This document shows positions 34,227 through 44,240 of a stretch of 64,000 nucleotides of DNA, piece after piece. Under the pieces are notes generated by a model. It was not told where the DNA came from and made no database searches. It worked only from the letters and a program-made list of their open reading frames with translations. This DNA is from DASUAS01 sp963750045. GTDB taxonomy: Bacteria > Actinomycetota > Acidimicrobiia > IMCC26256 > DASPTH01. The stretch is from contig CAVVPD010000005.1 in assembly GCA_963750045.1 (NCBI GenBank), positions 186,001 through 250,000 of the forward strand, in the 5' to 3' direction. Position 1 is the first letter of the stretch; the number at the start of each line of letters is the position of its first letter. The translations under genes were made by a program, and so were the position numbers.

Positions 34227-35824
34227 CAACGTGACTCCAGGATCATGTCGGCCGCGCGCCAGGCGATGGCCATGATCGGGCCGTTGAGGTTGCCGGCCAC
34301 CATGATCGGCAGCACCGAACAGTCGACCACCCGGAGGTGGTCGACCCCGCGCACGCGCAGGTCGCCGTCGACGACGTCGGTGTCGGCCGGACCCATGCCA
34401 CACGTGCCGACCGCGTGGTACCCGCAGTAGCCGTGGTCGAGCCCGGCGTTGATGATGTCGTCGCGCTCCTGCACGCTCAGGCCCGGGAGCGTCTCGCGCT
34501 CGATCAACTTCGAGACCGGTTCGGCGGCGAACATCTCGCGCATCTTCCGGAAGATCTCGATGCCCACCTGCTGGTCGTGCTCGCTGGTGAAGTAGTTGGG
34601 CGTGATGTCGAGCGGGGCGTCGGGATCGCCGGCGGTGATGTTGACGGTGCCCTCACTGTCCGGGCGCATGATGTAGCCGATGCACTGCACGCCGGGTTCC
34701 CGCTCGAGGCTCAGCTCTCCGCCCGCTTCGTAGGGCGCGGCCGAGAAGGGCGCCATCAGGAGCTGGGCGTCGGGACGCGGGAGATCCGGTCGGGTCTTGA
34801 GGAACCCGATCACGTCGTAGGCCGGCAGCGCCAACGGACCCTTGCGGGTCATCAGGTACTTGGCGCCGGTGATCGTCTGCTGGAGCTGGGTGCTGAGCTG
34901 CTTGTTGTACCCGATGTTCTCGGTGAGGCGGAACTGCGTCGTGAAGCAGCGGTGCTCACGCATCCGGGCACCCACGTTCGGTTGGTCGATCCGTACGTCG
35001 ATGCCAGCGCCGCGCAGCACCTCCGCGGGGCCGATGCCCGAGAGCTGCAGCAGCCGCGGGGTCTGGATGCTGCCGAGGGTGAGGATCACCTCGTTGCGCG
35101 CGGTGTGCTCGACGACCCGGCCGCCCGTGCGTACGCGTACGCCGGTGGCGACGTCGCCGGAGAAGGTGATGGCGGTCGCCATGGAGTCGGTGGCCACCGT
35201 GAGGTTCGGACGCTTCTCGACCGGGTGCAGGAACGCCCGCGCCGAGCTGACGCGCTGGCCCTTCTTGATGGTGGCCATCGTGTAGCCGATGCGTTCCTCG
35301 TCGGTCTCGTTGAGGTCCTGGACCCGGTGCATGCCGACCGCGCTCCCGGCGTCGATCATCGCGTCGCCGATCTCGCTCGGCTCCAGGGTCGAGATGGTGA
35401 GGGGGCCGTCGGCGCCGCGGGTCGGTGACGGACCCAGCTCGTTCCCCTCGAACGTCCGGTAGGCGCCGACGATCGAGTCCCATCCCCAGCGCTCGCCGCC
35501 GATGCGCCCCAGCTCGTCCCAGTCGGCCTGGCTGCCGCGGTTGTAGACCATGCCGTTGACCGAGCTGGAACCACCGAGGGTCTTCCCGCGCACCCACGCC
35601 TCGACGTGCTGGCTCCGCCCGATCGGGCGGACGGGGAAGAACCACGCGAACTTGGGGTTGCCCAGGAGCTTGCCGAAGCCCTTGGGGATCTTGATCATCG
35701 AGTTCGTGTCGCGTGGGCCTGCTTCGAGGAGCAGCACCCGGTTCCCCGGATCCTCGCTCAGCCGGTTGGCGAGCACGCAACCCGCGGAGCCGGCTCCCAC
35801 GATGATGTAGTCGTACTCGCTCAT
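34226..35824 (-). CDS. GMC family FAD-dependent oxidoreductase (choline-dehydrogenase-like)
   Basis: A 532-residue flavoenzyme. ADP-binding motif YDYIIVGAGSAGCVLANRLS at the N-terminus, GMC signature 1 around KTLGGSSSVNGMVYNRG, signature 2 GSIQTPRLLQLSGIGP, and catalytic YCGYHAVGTCGMG near residue 475, followed by VVDCSVLPIMVAGNLNGP. The family oxidises primary or secondary alcohols. A GAGGGGGA ribosome site precedes the ATG. First gene of a minus-strand operon continuing through enoyl-CoA hydratase. Confidence 0.94.
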   Translation of the reverse strand: MSEYDYIIVGAGSAGCVLANRLSEDPGNRVLLLEAGPRDTNSMIKIPKGFGKLLGNPKFAWFFPVRPIGRSQHVEAWVRGKTLGGSSSVNGMVYNRGSQADWDELGRIGGERWGWDSIVGAYRTFEGNELGPSPTRGADGPLTISTLEPSEIGDAMIDAGSAVGMHRVQDLNETDEERIGYTMATIKKGQRVSSARAFLHPVEKRPNLTVATDSMATAITFSGDVATGVRVRTGGRVVEHTARNEVILTLGSIQTPRLLQLSGIGPAEVLRGAGIDVRIDQPNVGARMREHRCFTTQFRLTENIGYNKQLSTQLQQTITGAKYLMTRKGPLALPAYDVIGFLKTRPDLPRPDAQLLMAPFSAAPYEAGGELSLEREPGVQCIGYIMRPDSEGTVNITAGDPDAPLDITPNYFTSEHDQQVGIEIFRKMREMFAAEPVSKLIERETLPGLSVQERDDIINAGLDHGYCGYHAVGTCGMGPADTDVVDGDLRVRGVDHLRVVDCSVLPIMVAGNLNGPIMAIAWRAADMILESR

Positions 35825-36029
35825 GTGTCCCCCTCGACTCGTCGATCGCTCGGTCCCGGCGAAGCGGGGTGCGCACCTCTCGGTGAAGCCGCCGAGCGTG
35901 TGTGCGCGGCCGCCGTCGGTCGCATCGGGCGGCGGGTCCGCCGCCGTCGTCGTCCAGCGCGTTTCCTCAGGTTTCGGAGTGCGCCGGGCACGCTACTTCG
36001 TGGCGCGCGCGGCGCCGGATGGACATGGG

Positions 36030-36035
36030 TAGTGT
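36030..36035 (+). promoter_or_regulatory. Putative -10 element (TAGTGT) upstream of the alcohol dehydrogenase operon
   Basis: TAGTGT lies 29 bases before ATG 36065, which has a GAGGAGGAGGGGG ribosome site. The 240-bp divergent gap between the GMC gene and this one should hold promoters for both directions; nothing else is recognised in it. Confidence 0.35.
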
Positions 36036-36064
36036 CGGGCCCTCGGTCGAGGAGGAGGGGGCGG

Positions 36065-37110
36065 ATGGACGTCATGGCGGCCAGCGTCTACGTCGGGGAG
36101 GGCACGCTCGAGGTGCAGCGCGTCCCGGTACCCGTGCCCGGTCCCGGCGAGGTGCTCGTCGAGGTGGGTCACTGCGGGATCTGTGGCACCGACCTCCACT
36201 TCGTGCTCGAGCAGATCGCCCGCCCGGGCACGATCCTCGGGCACGAGTGGTCGGGCAGGGTGGTCGAGTGCGGCCCCGGAGTCGTGGGCTGGGCGCCGGG
36301 CACGCGGATCGTCTGTGGGCCGGAGCCCGGGTGCGGCGCGTGCCGGGCGTGCCGGGCCGGGCGGCCGTCGGTCTGCCTGGAGCGCCCGCCCGCCGACCAC
36401 CTGTCGTTCCGGGGGGCGTTCGCCCGGTACGTGGTGGTCCCTGCGGCGCGCCTGTTGGAGCTCCCCGACGGCCTGTCCGCGGTGGGTGGCCGCGCTCACG
36501 GAGCCGACCGCCGTCGCCCTCCACGCGGTGACCCTTTCGGGAGTCGGGCCCGACGACCGGGTGTTGGTGACCGGCGCGGGCCCGGTCGGGCTCCTGGTGA
36601 CCGCGGTGCTCGCGGCGCGGGGCGTGCGCGATGTCACCGTCTCCGAGCCGGCGGCGGCCCGCCGCGCCCGGGCGCTCGAGGTGGGCGCGGCGCGCGCGGT
36701 CGCACCCGACGCGCTGCCCGTCCCGACGATGGGGTCGCCGGTCCCCGAGCCCTTCACCGTCGCCTTCGAGTGCTCGGGCCGGGGGATCGCGGCCGAGTGC
36801 GCGCTCGACCAGCTCGATTTCGCCGGCGTGTGCGTGCTCGTGGGCACCGGCGCCGAGTTCCCTCGGGTCAACCACAACCGGGTGATCGTGCTCGAGGTCA
36901 CGATCATGGGCTCGTACAACTACGACGCCGAGGGCTTCGCTCCCGCGTCTGGCACTGCTGGCGTCGGGCCGCCTGCCGGTCGACGCGCTCGTCGAGCCGG
37001 TCGACGTGTTCCTCGACGAGCTGCTGCCGGTCATGCGACGTTGCGCAGCGGGTGAGCTGGCGGGCAAGGTGATGGTCCGACCAGAAGTCACCAAGGGGGC
37101 ACGAGGATGA
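36065..37110 (+). CDS. Zinc-dependent alcohol dehydrogenase (MDR), two frame changes
   Basis: About 347 residues. Catalytic zinc site CGICGTDLHF, GHEWSGRVVECGP, structural zinc cysteines in CGACRACRAGRPSVC, NADP loop VLVTGAGPVGLLVTAVLAAR. Extra bases near 36488 and 36950 move the frame twice: the middle part reads AALTEPTAVALHAVTLSGVG through YNYDAEGFAP, the end LALLASGRLPVDALVEPVDV to VRPEVTKGARG. Its stop overlaps the VOC gene (ATGA). Oxidises an alcohol of the pathway; substrate unknown. Confidence 0.87.
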
Positions 37111-37565
37111 CCGTAGCGACCGAGGACCGTTACCTGCCGCGACTGAACCACGTCGCCATGACCATGGACCCTGCGTCGCTCGACGACCACGGTCGCGCCG
37201 AGATCAAGGCGTTCTACGGCGACGTCTTCGGCTGGTCCGAGGGCGACAACAGCGGTGAGTCGGGAAACCCGCTCATCATGATGACCGGCGAGTTCATGCA
37301 GTTCGTGTACCTGCTCCCCGGCGATCCTGCGCTCGCGTGCCCGACGCTCGATCATTTCGGTCTCCAGGTCTCGTCCGTCGAGGAGATCGAGGAGATCGTC
37401 GCCAAGGCCAAGGTGTGGCAGGCAAAGGACGACCGCGTGAAGATCATCGACGTGAAGGCTCGGGAGACCGGAGGCCCGTCCGGCCAGTTCGTGCTCACCA
37501 GCGCCTACATCGGTTTCCTGCTCCCGATGATGGTCGAGCTGCAGAACCTCGCGCGCCGCCCGTGA
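37107..37565 (+). CDS. VOC family (glyoxalase-like) protein
   Basis: A 152-residue single-domain protein: RYLPRLNHVAMTMDP, EIKAFYGDVFGWSE, FMQFVYLLPGDPA, LDHFGLQVSSVEEIEEIVAK, FVLTSAYIGFLLPMMVELQN. The beta-alpha-beta3 repeats and His/Glu positions (LNHVA, LDHFGL, MVELQ) fit the VOC fold with possible metal binding. The ATG and stop overlap both neighbours (ATGA, GTGA), so it is locked into the alcohol dehydrogenase/ligase operon. Reaction unknown; epimerase or isomerase of a CoA ester is one option. Confidence 0.75.
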   Translation: MTVATEDRYLPRLNHVAMTMDPASLDDHGRAEIKAFYGDVFGWSEGDNSGESGNPLIMMTGEFMQFVYLLPGDPALACPTLDHFGLQVSSVEEIEEIVAKAKVWQAKDDRVKIIDVKARETGGPSGQFVLTSAYIGFLLPMMVELQNLARRP

Positions 37566-39059
37566 CGGCGCCGCTCGGAGCGATGCCGCGCACGATCGCC
37601 GGCGTGTTCGCGCCGGCCGTCGCGTCGGATCCGCGGCGCGAGGCGTTGGTGACGCCGTCAGGGCGGTGGTCGTACGCGGAGCTCGACCGGCTGGCCAACC
37701 GCGCCGCGGCACGCGATGGATACGCTCGGGGTGAGGCCGGGCGACCGGGTCGCGGGTGCGCTGCCCAACGATCTCGACGTGATCCTCGCCTTCCACGGTG
37801 CCATGCGGGTCGGCGCGGTGTGGGTGGGGGTCAATCGGGCGCTGGCCCCACCGGAGAAGCAGTACCTGCTCGACGACAGCGGCACGTCGCTGTTCCTCTG
37901 CGACGGCCCGACCGCGGACCAGGTCCGCGGCCCGCGCGTCGTCCGCCTCGAGGGCGACGACAGCGAGTGGCACGACGCGCTCGCGGCGGCGTCCGACGAG
38001 CCGTTCACCGCCGCGGTGGACCCGCTGGCGCCCGCGGGCATCGCCTACACGAGCGGCACGACCGGCTACCCGAAGGGCGCCGTCCACAGCCAGTACAACC
38101 TGCTGCTGCCGGGCGCGGTGCTCGGCGCCAGCCGGGGCTACGGCTCCGCGCTGCGCAAGGGCGATTTCCTGCCGCTCACCATCCTGAACATGCAGGTGCT
38201 CACCACCTTGCTCACCGCGCAGGCGGGCGGATGCGCGGTGATCTTCGACCGTAGCGACGCGCTCAGCATCGCCGAGTGGATCCGTGCCGAGCGGGTCACC
38301 ACCTGGAACGGGCCGCCCGCGCTCATCCATTCGCTCGCCGGGAACGACGACGTCGCGCCCGACTCGCTCGCCTCGCTCGACGAGGTCTGGAACGGCGGGG
38401 GCGACTGCCCCGAGCCGGTGCGGGCGGCGTTCGAGCGGAAGTTCGCCAAGCCCGTGCTCGGCACCTACGGGTTGAGCGAGGCGCCGACGGTCGTGTCGAT
38501 CGACGATCGCGGCGGCGGGCACGCGCTCGGCGGCAGCGGGCGCCCGTTGCCGCATTTCGCGATCCACATCGTCGACGACGAGATCTGCCTGGGTCCGACC
38601 ACCGAGGGCGACTGGGCCGGCGTCTACCACCTGATGCTGGGGTACTGGGAACGCCCCGAGGCGACCGCGGAGGCGCTGCGCGACGGACTGCTCCACACCG
38701 GGGACCTCGGCTTCGTCGACGACGCCGGGTTCCTGCACGTGCGCGACCGCAAGAGCCTGGTGATCATCCGCGGCGGCGGCAACGTCTACCCGGCCGAGAT
38801 CGAGCGCGTGCTCCACGAGCGGCCCGAGGTGGAGGCATGCGCGGTCGTCGGTCTGCCCGACGAGCGGCTCGGTGAGCGTGTGGCCGTCGCGGTGCAACTG
38901 GTGGAGGGCGCCACGATCGGCGAGGCCGACCTCACCACCCACTGTCTCGCCAACCTCGCCAAGTACAAGGTGCCCGAGCGCTGGCTCTTCGTCGACGGCT
39001 TTCCCCGCAATTCCATGGGCAAGATCCAGCGCCGCGAGCTCCCCGGCCTGTTCGACTGA
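37562..39059 (+). CDS. Acyl-CoA synthetase (AMP-forming), frameshifted
   Basis: About 499 residues from GTG 37562. The start TIAGVFAPAVASDPRREALV and WSYAELDRLANRAAA is followed by a frame change near 37712 and then MDTLGVRPGDRVAGALPNDL. ANL motifs: A3 IAYTSGTTGYPKGAVHSQYN, YGLSEAPTVV, A7/A8 HTGDLGFVDDAGFLHVRDRK, and the catalytic lysine in FPRNSMGKIQRRELPG. Forms acyl-CoA from a carboxylic acid, ATP and CoA. Downstream of a dehydrogenase, it may activate the acid made by alcohol oxidation. It ends just before a hairpin. Confidence 0.9.
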
Positions 39060-39067
39060 CCCCGCCT

Positions 39068-39125
39068 TGACGAACCGGCGTCGTTCGCCTGGCGCGTGGC
39101 CACGGCTGGCGACGCAGGTTCGTCA
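39068..39125. terminator. Long hairpin between convergent genes (copy 1 of an interspersed hairpin)
   Basis: Left arm TGACGAACCGGCGTCG (39068-39083) pairs with CGACGCAGGTTCGTCA (39110-39125) in 15 of 16 positions, loop 26 bases. The right arm includes the stop codon of the convergent SDR. It probably ends transcription from both sides. The 18-base segment 39070-39087 recurs exactly at 54719-54736. Confidence 0.6.
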
Positions 39126-39914
39126 GATGCTGCGGAGGGTGCCGCCGTCCACGGCGAGGGCGGCACCGGTGATCCAGCTCGCGGCCTCGCTGGCGAGGAA
39201 CACGACCGCGGCGGAGACCTCCTCGGGCCGTCCGAAGCGGCCCATGGAGACGGGGTCGCGTTCCATCATCTTCGCCATCACCGCGTCGGGGCTGGTGTTG
39301 CCGGCCCGCGCCGCCTGCTCGGCGGTGTCGCGGATCGTGTCGGTGATGGTGATCCCGGGGATCACGCAGTTGGCGAGCACGCCGTAGGCGGAGAACGCCC
39401 GCGACAGGTTCTTGGAGTAGTTCATCAGCGCGGCCTTCGCCGCCGAGTACGGCCCGAAGTACGGGCCCGGTTCCACGCCGTAGGTCGACGAGAGGCTCAC
39501 CACCCGGCCCCAGCCGCGTTCGAGCATGTGGGGCACGCACGCCGTCGCCATGCGGACGCTGCTGAAGAAGTTCAGCTCGAAGCCCTCGAGCCAGTCGGCG
39601 GGCGTGATCTCGAGCAGCTTGCCCGCGACGCCCCCGCCGGCGTTGTTCACCAGGACGTCGAGCCGGCCGAACTCGTCGACGGCGCGTTGCGCGATGTGGG
39701 TGGCCGCGTCGGGCTGGAAGAGGTCGGCCGCCACCTTCACCGCGCGCACCCCGTGACCCTCGACCGCGTCCGCAGTGGTACCGAGCGCCGCCTCGTCGCG
39801 CGCGTTGAGCACGAGGTGACAGCCCTCGCTCGCGAGGTCGACGGCGATCTGACGGCCGATGCCGCGGCTCGCGCCGGTGACGATCGCGACCCGGCCGGTG
39901 AGCCCGAGGTCCAT
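39123..39914 (-). CDS. SDR family oxidoreductase
   Basis: A 263-residue intact short-chain dehydrogenase: MDLGLTGRVAIVTGASRGIG, VLVNNAGGGVAGKL, catalytic serine block VVSLSSTYGVEPGPYFG with Tyr-x3-Lys (YSAAK), ANCVIPGITITDTI, and ending ITGAALAVDGGTLRSI. Resembles 3-oxoacyl reductase/3-hydroxyacyl dehydrogenase-type SDRs. ATG overlaps the VOC stop (TGATG). Last gene of the minus operon 44110-39123. Confidence 0.92.
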   Translation of the reverse strand: MDLGLTGRVAIVTGASRGIGRQIAVDLASEGCHLVLNARDEAALGTTADAVEGHGVRAVKVAADLFQPDAATHIAQRAVDEFGRLDVLVNNAGGGVAGKLLEITPADWLEGFELNFFSSVRMATACVPHMLERGWGRVVSLSSTYGVEPGPYFGPYSAAKAALMNYSKNLSRAFSAYGVLANCVIPGITITDTIRDTAEQAARAGNTSPDAVMAKMMERDPVSMGRFGRPEEVSAAVVFLASEAASWITGAALAVDGGTLRSI

Positions 39915-40360
39915 CAACCCTCGGCGCTCACGCGCTCGTGGTACGCCATCGGGAGTAGCTCGATGAGCTGACCGTCGGGATCGCGCACGAAGAGGCCGCC
40001 CCCGACGTCGGTGTCGGTGAGCACCTCGCCGCCGTGCTGCTCGACGAGGGCGCAGGTGGCCGGGATGTCGTCGACGCTCAACGAGATGTGGGTCAGGCCG
40101 ATCTCGTTCATGGTGCGCGCCCGGAAGGGCGGCGCCTGGGCCCCCTCCCCGGCGAAGTGGAGCAGCTCGAGCACGATGCCGCCGCCCCGCAGGTAGCACG
40201 CGGTGAAGCCGAGCGGCGGGCTCAGCCGGAGCAGACGGTTGCTGGGTTCGTCGTCGAGCTCGAGCTGGCGCCAGAACTCGAATCCGAGCGCCCGTTCGTA
40301 GAAGGTGCGCGCCCGTTCGAGGTCCGCGACACCCTGGCCGATGTGGTTGACGACGTTCAT
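39914..40360 (-). CDS. VOC family (glyoxalase/lyase-like) protein
   Basis: A 148-residue protein from ATG 40360 (MNVVNHIGQGVADLERARTF); an ATG 18 bases upstream is possible. Two beta-alpha modules are seen: NHIGQGVADLERARTFYERA with LELLHFAG, and LTHISLSVDDIPATCALVEQ with FVRDPDGQLIELL. The metal pattern His...Glu...His...Glu (NHIG, VLELL, THIS, LIELL) is complete, so a metal-dependent lyase, epimerase or glyoxalase is likely. Coupled to the SDR by TGATG. Confidence 0.86.
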   Translation of the reverse strand: MNVVNHIGQGVADLERARTFYERALGFEFWRQLELDDEPSNRLLRLSPPLGFTACYLRGGGIVLELLHFAGEGAQAPPFRARTMNEIGLTHISLSVDDIPATCALVEQHGGEVLTDTDVGGGLFVRDPDGQLIELLPMAYHERVSAEG

Positions 40361-40400
40361 GGGCGCATGCTTGCACACCGACCCGTCGGGTCGCCGGTCC

Positions 40401-41340
40401 TCACGAGGTGGGATCGACGACCACCCGCAACGCGCCGCTGGACTTGTCCGACGCGACCCGGAACGCCTCGGCGGCGTCTTCGATCGGGAACCGGTGGGTG
40501 ATCAGCGTGTCGACCAGGTCGGCGTCGGCCGCGAGCATCGCCGCGGCGTCGTCGAAGTCGCGCCCGTGGCCGTGCCGGCAGTAGCCGAGTGACGGGACCG
40601 TCCGCAGCTCCTTGATGAAGCACTGCAGCTGCGGCCACGCGACCTCCGGTCCGAAGACCCCGAGGACCCCCATCGTCCCGCCGGGGCGGGCGAGCTCGGT
40701 GCAGCGGTGCAGCGAGCTCTCCGACCCGGCGGCCTCGATGACGACGTCGTAGGCCCCGCTCGGTGTGGTGGCGCCCAGGCGCTCGCCCAGCTCGATCTGG
40801 TGCGGGTACCGGGCTTCCAGCGCGACCTCGGCGGCGTCCATCGCCCGGGCCGCGGCGACCGCCATGAGCCCGATGGCGCCGCCGCCCACGACCGCGACGC
40901 GTCGCCCGGGCCCGGCCCCCGCGAGGCGGGCGGCGTGCCACGCCACGGCAGCCGGCTCGACCAGACACGCGTTCTCGGGATCGAGCCCCGCGGGGAGCTC
41001 CACCAGCGATCGCGCCGGGGCGCGGAACCACTTGCTCATGCCGCCGTCGGCCATGATGCCGAGCGCGGTCGTGCCGGTCGTGGCGCACAGGTTGTACTGG
41101 CCGGCCGCGCAGAACTCGCAGTCGTCGCAGCCGAAGATGGCCTCGATCGCGACCCGCGCGACCGTCGTCGGTCACTCCGGCGAGCTCGTGACCGAGCAGG
41201 AACCCGCTCCCGGCCTGGATGTAGCCGAAGTCCGAGGCGCAGATGCTCGCGGAGCGGATGGTGACCGTCTCGCCGGGGCCGCTGGGATCCTCGACGTCGA
41301 CGACGCTGACGCCGGGCGGGGTCGATCGGACAGCTCGCAT
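40401..41340 (-). CDS. Zinc-dependent alcohol dehydrogenase (MDR), frameshifted
   Basis: About 312 residues: SASICASDFGYIQAGSGFLL and GHELAGVTDDG; then a frame change near 41156. The next frame supplies the structural zinc cluster FGCDDCEFCAAGQYNLC (C-x2-C-x2-C-x7-C), WFRAPARSLVELPAGLDPEN, NAD(P) loop VAVVGGGAIGLMAVAAARAM and an end SSGALRVVVDPTS. Somewhat short for the family (330-350). Oxidises an alcohol or sorbitol-type substrate; unknown. 21 bases downstream of the HAPMO-type monooxygenase, which suggests paired alcohol oxidation and Baeyer-Villiger steps. Confidence 0.87.
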
Positions 41341-41361
41341 GCGGTTGGCCTTCCTTCGTGC

Positions 41362-43284
41362 TCAGTCGAGGACGTAGTCGTCCGGATCGGGTTCGCGCGT
41401 CCGCTGCCAGTACTCGAGCAACGTGAACGGCCAGTTCTGCGCGACCCGTCCGTGCTCGTTCTTGTACCAGCTGTTGACGTCCGACCACGCCCACGCCATC
41501 TGCCGGTTCTCGGCGTCGACGCGGTCGTTGAACGTGTCGTGCACGTCCTTGCGGACGCCCATGGCGCGGTGGTGCGTCCGGAACAGCAGTTCGAGGCATC
41601 CGAGGATGTAGCGCACGCCGCATTCGGAGAAGTAGATGATGCTGCCGTTGATCACGATGTTGGTGTTCGGCCCGTACAGGCAGAAGAGGTTCGGGAAGCC
41701 GGGGATCGTGATGCCGAGGTAGGCGCGTGCGTCGCCCGCCCACTGGTCGTGCAGCTCGACGCCGCCTGAACCGGTGATGCGCATCGGGGTCAGGAACTGC
41801 GACGCCTGGAACCCGGTGCCGTAGACGATCACGTCCACGACGTGCTCGACGCCGTCGGTCGTGACGATCCCCCTCGGCGTGATCTCGCGGATGGTCTCGG
41901 TCACCAACGTGACGTTCTCGCGCTTGAGGGTGGTGGCCCAGACGCCGTTGTCCCGCAGCATCCGCTTGGCGCCCGGTGGATACGTGGGGATCACGTGCGG
42001 GAGGAGGTCCGGACGATCGGCGAACTCCGACTCGAGGTACGAGCCGAGCATCGCCCGCATGAAGTCGTTCACCGCGCTGATCGAGCCGTGTGACGAGTCC
42101 CAGTCGGGGTCGACCCGCACGCCGGGGAGTGCGCCGTCTCCCATGCGCCAGAAGATCCAGAACCGGTTCCACTCGCTGTACAGGGGCACGTTGGCGTAGA
42201 GCCAGCGCAGCCCGGGTGAGACGTCGTCGTGGTAGTCGCCGGTGGGGCCCATCCACGGCGGCGTGCGCTGGAAGAGCGTGAGACGCGCGGCGCGGGGCGC
42301 GATCTCGGGCGTGAACTGCACCGAGCTGGCTCCGGTGCCGATGACCGCGACGCGCGCGCCGTCGAGGTCGACGTCGTGGCGCCACCTCGCGGAGTGGAAC
42401 GCAGGCCCCCCGAACGAGTCGCGGCCGGGGATGTCGGGAAGGTGCGGCCGGTTCAGCTGGCCGACCGCGCTCACGACGGCCTGGGCGACGAGGGTCTCCT
42501 CGGTGCCGTCGGGCGTGCGGACCACCAGCGACCAACTCGCATCGGTGTCGGACCACGTGGCCGAGACCACCTCGGTGTCGAAGCGGATGCGGTCGCGGAC
42601 GCCGAACTCGCGCGAACACGTTCGGAAGTAGTCGAGCAGCACGTCTCGCGTCGAGAAGTGCTGCGGCCAGTCGTGGCGCTGTGCGAACGAGTAGCTGTAA
42701 TTGTGATTCGGGTTGTCGACCCGACACCCCGGGTACTGGTTCTCGAACCAGGTGCCGCCGACCTCGGGGTTCTTCTCCAGGATCACGAACTCGACGCCGG
42801 CCTGCGTGAGGCGGTGCGCGGTGAGCAGCCCCGACATGCCGGCGCCGATGATGGCGACCCGGAAGTCGACGTCGAGCGCGAGGTCCGCCATGGTCCACCT
42901 CGGCGCGCGGCGATCGTCGCCCCGCAGTGCGAGCTCCTCCTCGAGCAGCGGCAGGTACTCGTCCATGCCCGATCCACCGACCGCGTACTCCATGATCCGG
43001 AGGAGGTCGCCCGGCGCGGGCGGCGGCGCCGGAAGGCCGCCGGCGTCGCGGAACCGCACCAGCACGTCGAAGGCGAGGGCGCGGGCGGTCTCCTGCTGCG
43101 CGTCGGTGAGGCCGCCCTGGGGGAGCGCGAGGAGCGCGGGCGCCGGCCGCAGGTCGTCGCGCAGGAGCGACAGGTCGCCGGTGAGGTAGGCGAGCGTGGG
43201 CAGCAGCGGCGGGATCTCGGCCTGCTCGAGCGCGTCGCGGATCTCGTCGGTCGATGCCGTCCCCAGGCGCCCGGGCGTGCTCAC
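41362..43284 (-). CDS. Baeyer-Villiger monooxygenase, 4-hydroxyacetophenone monooxygenase (HAPMO)-like
   Basis: A 640-residue flavoprotein with a 140-residue N-terminal helical extension as in HAPMO. FAD loop VAIIGAGMSGLLTAHRLTQA (about 144), GGTWFENQYPGCRVDNPNHN, BVMO fingerprint FGGPAFHSARWRHD with the catalytic histidine present, NADPH loop VAVIGTGASSVQ, and VIVYGTGFQASQFLTPM. Converts aryl or cyclic ketones to esters using NADPH and O2. GTG start 43284. Lies between an SDR and an alcohol dehydrogenase in one minus-strand operon; such pairs supply the ketone substrate. Confidence 0.91.
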   Translation of the reverse strand: MSTPGRLGTASTDEIRDALEQAEIPPLLPTLAYLTGDLSLLRDDLRPAPALLALPQGGLTDAQQETARALAFDVLVRFRDAGGLPAPPPAPGDLLRIMEYAVGGSGMDEYLPLLEEELALRGDDRRAPRWTMADLALDVDFRVAIIGAGMSGLLTAHRLTQAGVEFVILEKNPEVGGTWFENQYPGCRVDNPNHNYSYSFAQRHDWPQHFSTRDVLLDYFRTCSREFGVRDRIRFDTEVVSATWSDTDASWSLVVRTPDGTEETLVAQAVVSAVGQLNRPHLPDIPGRDSFGGPAFHSARWRHDVDLDGARVAVIGTGASSVQFTPEIAPRAARLTLFQRTPPWMGPTGDYHDDVSPGLRWLYANVPLYSEWNRFWIFWRMGDGALPGVRVDPDWDSSHGSISAVNDFMRAMLGSYLESEFADRPDLLPHVIPTYPPGAKRMLRDNGVWATTLKRENVTLVTETIREITPRGIVTTDGVEHVVDVIVYGTGFQASQFLTPMRITGSGGVELHDQWAGDARAYLGITIPGFPNLFCLYGPNTNIVINGSIIYFSECGVRYILGCLELLFRTHHRAMGVRKDVHDTFNDRVDAENRQMAWAWSDVNSWYKNEHGRVAQNWPFTLLEYWQRTREPDPDDYVLD

Positions 43285-43339
43285 GTCGTACAGCCTCGCG
43301 CTCGGGCACGTTCGTGCGCAGCCGGCGCACGCCGGGAGG

Positions 43340-44110
43340 TCACACTGACATGTCGGCGATGGTGCAACCGCCGTCGACGACGAGCTGCGTGCCGGTCACG
43401 AAGCTCGCGTCGTTGCTCAGCAGGAAGCGGGCCGCCGCCCCGATCTCGGCGGGTCGCCCGAGCCGCGCCATGGGCGCACGCGCTGCGACGCGCGCTCGCA
43501 GGTCGCCGATGTCGGGGAGCATCGGCGTGTCGATGAAACCGGGGCAGATCGCGTTCACCCGGATCCCCTCCTGCGCGAAGCGTACGGCCATGGAGCGGGT
43601 GAGCCCGAGCACGCCGGCCTTCGACGCCGCGTACGCGGGGTTGACCCCACCGGCGATGATCCCGTGGATCGACGCGATGCCGACCACCGCGGCATCGGGC
43701 GCGTTGGCGAGCAGCTGGGGCAGGAAGGCCTGGACGACCATCGCGTAGGCGCGCAGGTTCACTTCCATGAGCGGGTCCCAGGTCTTGTCGGTGAGATCGG
43801 CGAGGTCGACCGCGTCGGGCACCCCGGCGGCGTGGACCACACCCCCGACCGTGCCGATCGCGTCGACCGTGGCCGCGGCGGCGTCCTCGAGGGTCGGTGT
43901 GTCGCGCACGTCGACGGCCATCCCGACGGTCGCCACGCCGTGGGCCTCGGCCACCGCGGCGGCTGCCTCGGCGGCACGGTCCTCGCGGAGATCCCACACC
44001 GCGACGGGACGCCCCACCGCGGCGACGGCGTGGGCGGTCGCCAGGCCGATTCCCGAGGCGCCACCGGTGATGGCGACGCCGGTCTTGGGCGCCAGGTCGA
44101 GCTCGTACAT
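43340..44110 (-). CDS. SDR family oxidoreductase
   Basis: A 256-residue short-chain dehydrogenase: TGVAITGGASGIGLATAHAV, MAVDVRDTPTLEDAAAATVD, VVHAAGVPDAVDLADL (HAAG for NNAG), serine block VVGIASIHGIIAGGVNPAYA with Tyr-x3-Lys (YAASK), RVNAICPGFIDTPMLPDIGD, ending GTQLVVDGGCTIADMSV. First gene of the minus operon running to 39123. Probably makes or uses the ketone substrate of the adjoining monooxygenase (inference). Confidence 0.93.
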   Translation of the reverse strand: MYELDLAPKTGVAITGGASGIGLATAHAVAAVGRPVAVWDLREDRAAEAAAAVAEAHGVATVGMAVDVRDTPTLEDAAAATVDAIGTVGGVVHAAGVPDAVDLADLTDKTWDPLMEVNLRAYAMVVQAFLPQLLANAPDAAVVGIASIHGIIAGGVNPAYAASKAGVLGLTRSMAVRFAQEGIRVNAICPGFIDTPMLPDIGDLRARVAARAPMARLGRPAEIGAAARFLLSNDASFVTGTQLVVDGGCTIADMSV

Positions 44111-44240
44111 GTCCGGATCCCCCTCCGGCCGCTTCAGGCGGGCCGCCGGAGCAGATCATGCCAGGAGTGGGCGCGCCCCCGCCGTCTGCGACAAGATCGG
44201 GTTCCACGACCCGAACCGTCCGGACGGAGCGAGCCCCACC

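Noticed and set aside
36072..38942. A 956-codon open frame on the minus strand
   Set aside because: It is antisense to three well-supported genes, has a composition (Arg/Pro/Gly/His-rich) typical of GC-rich shadow frames, and shows no domain.
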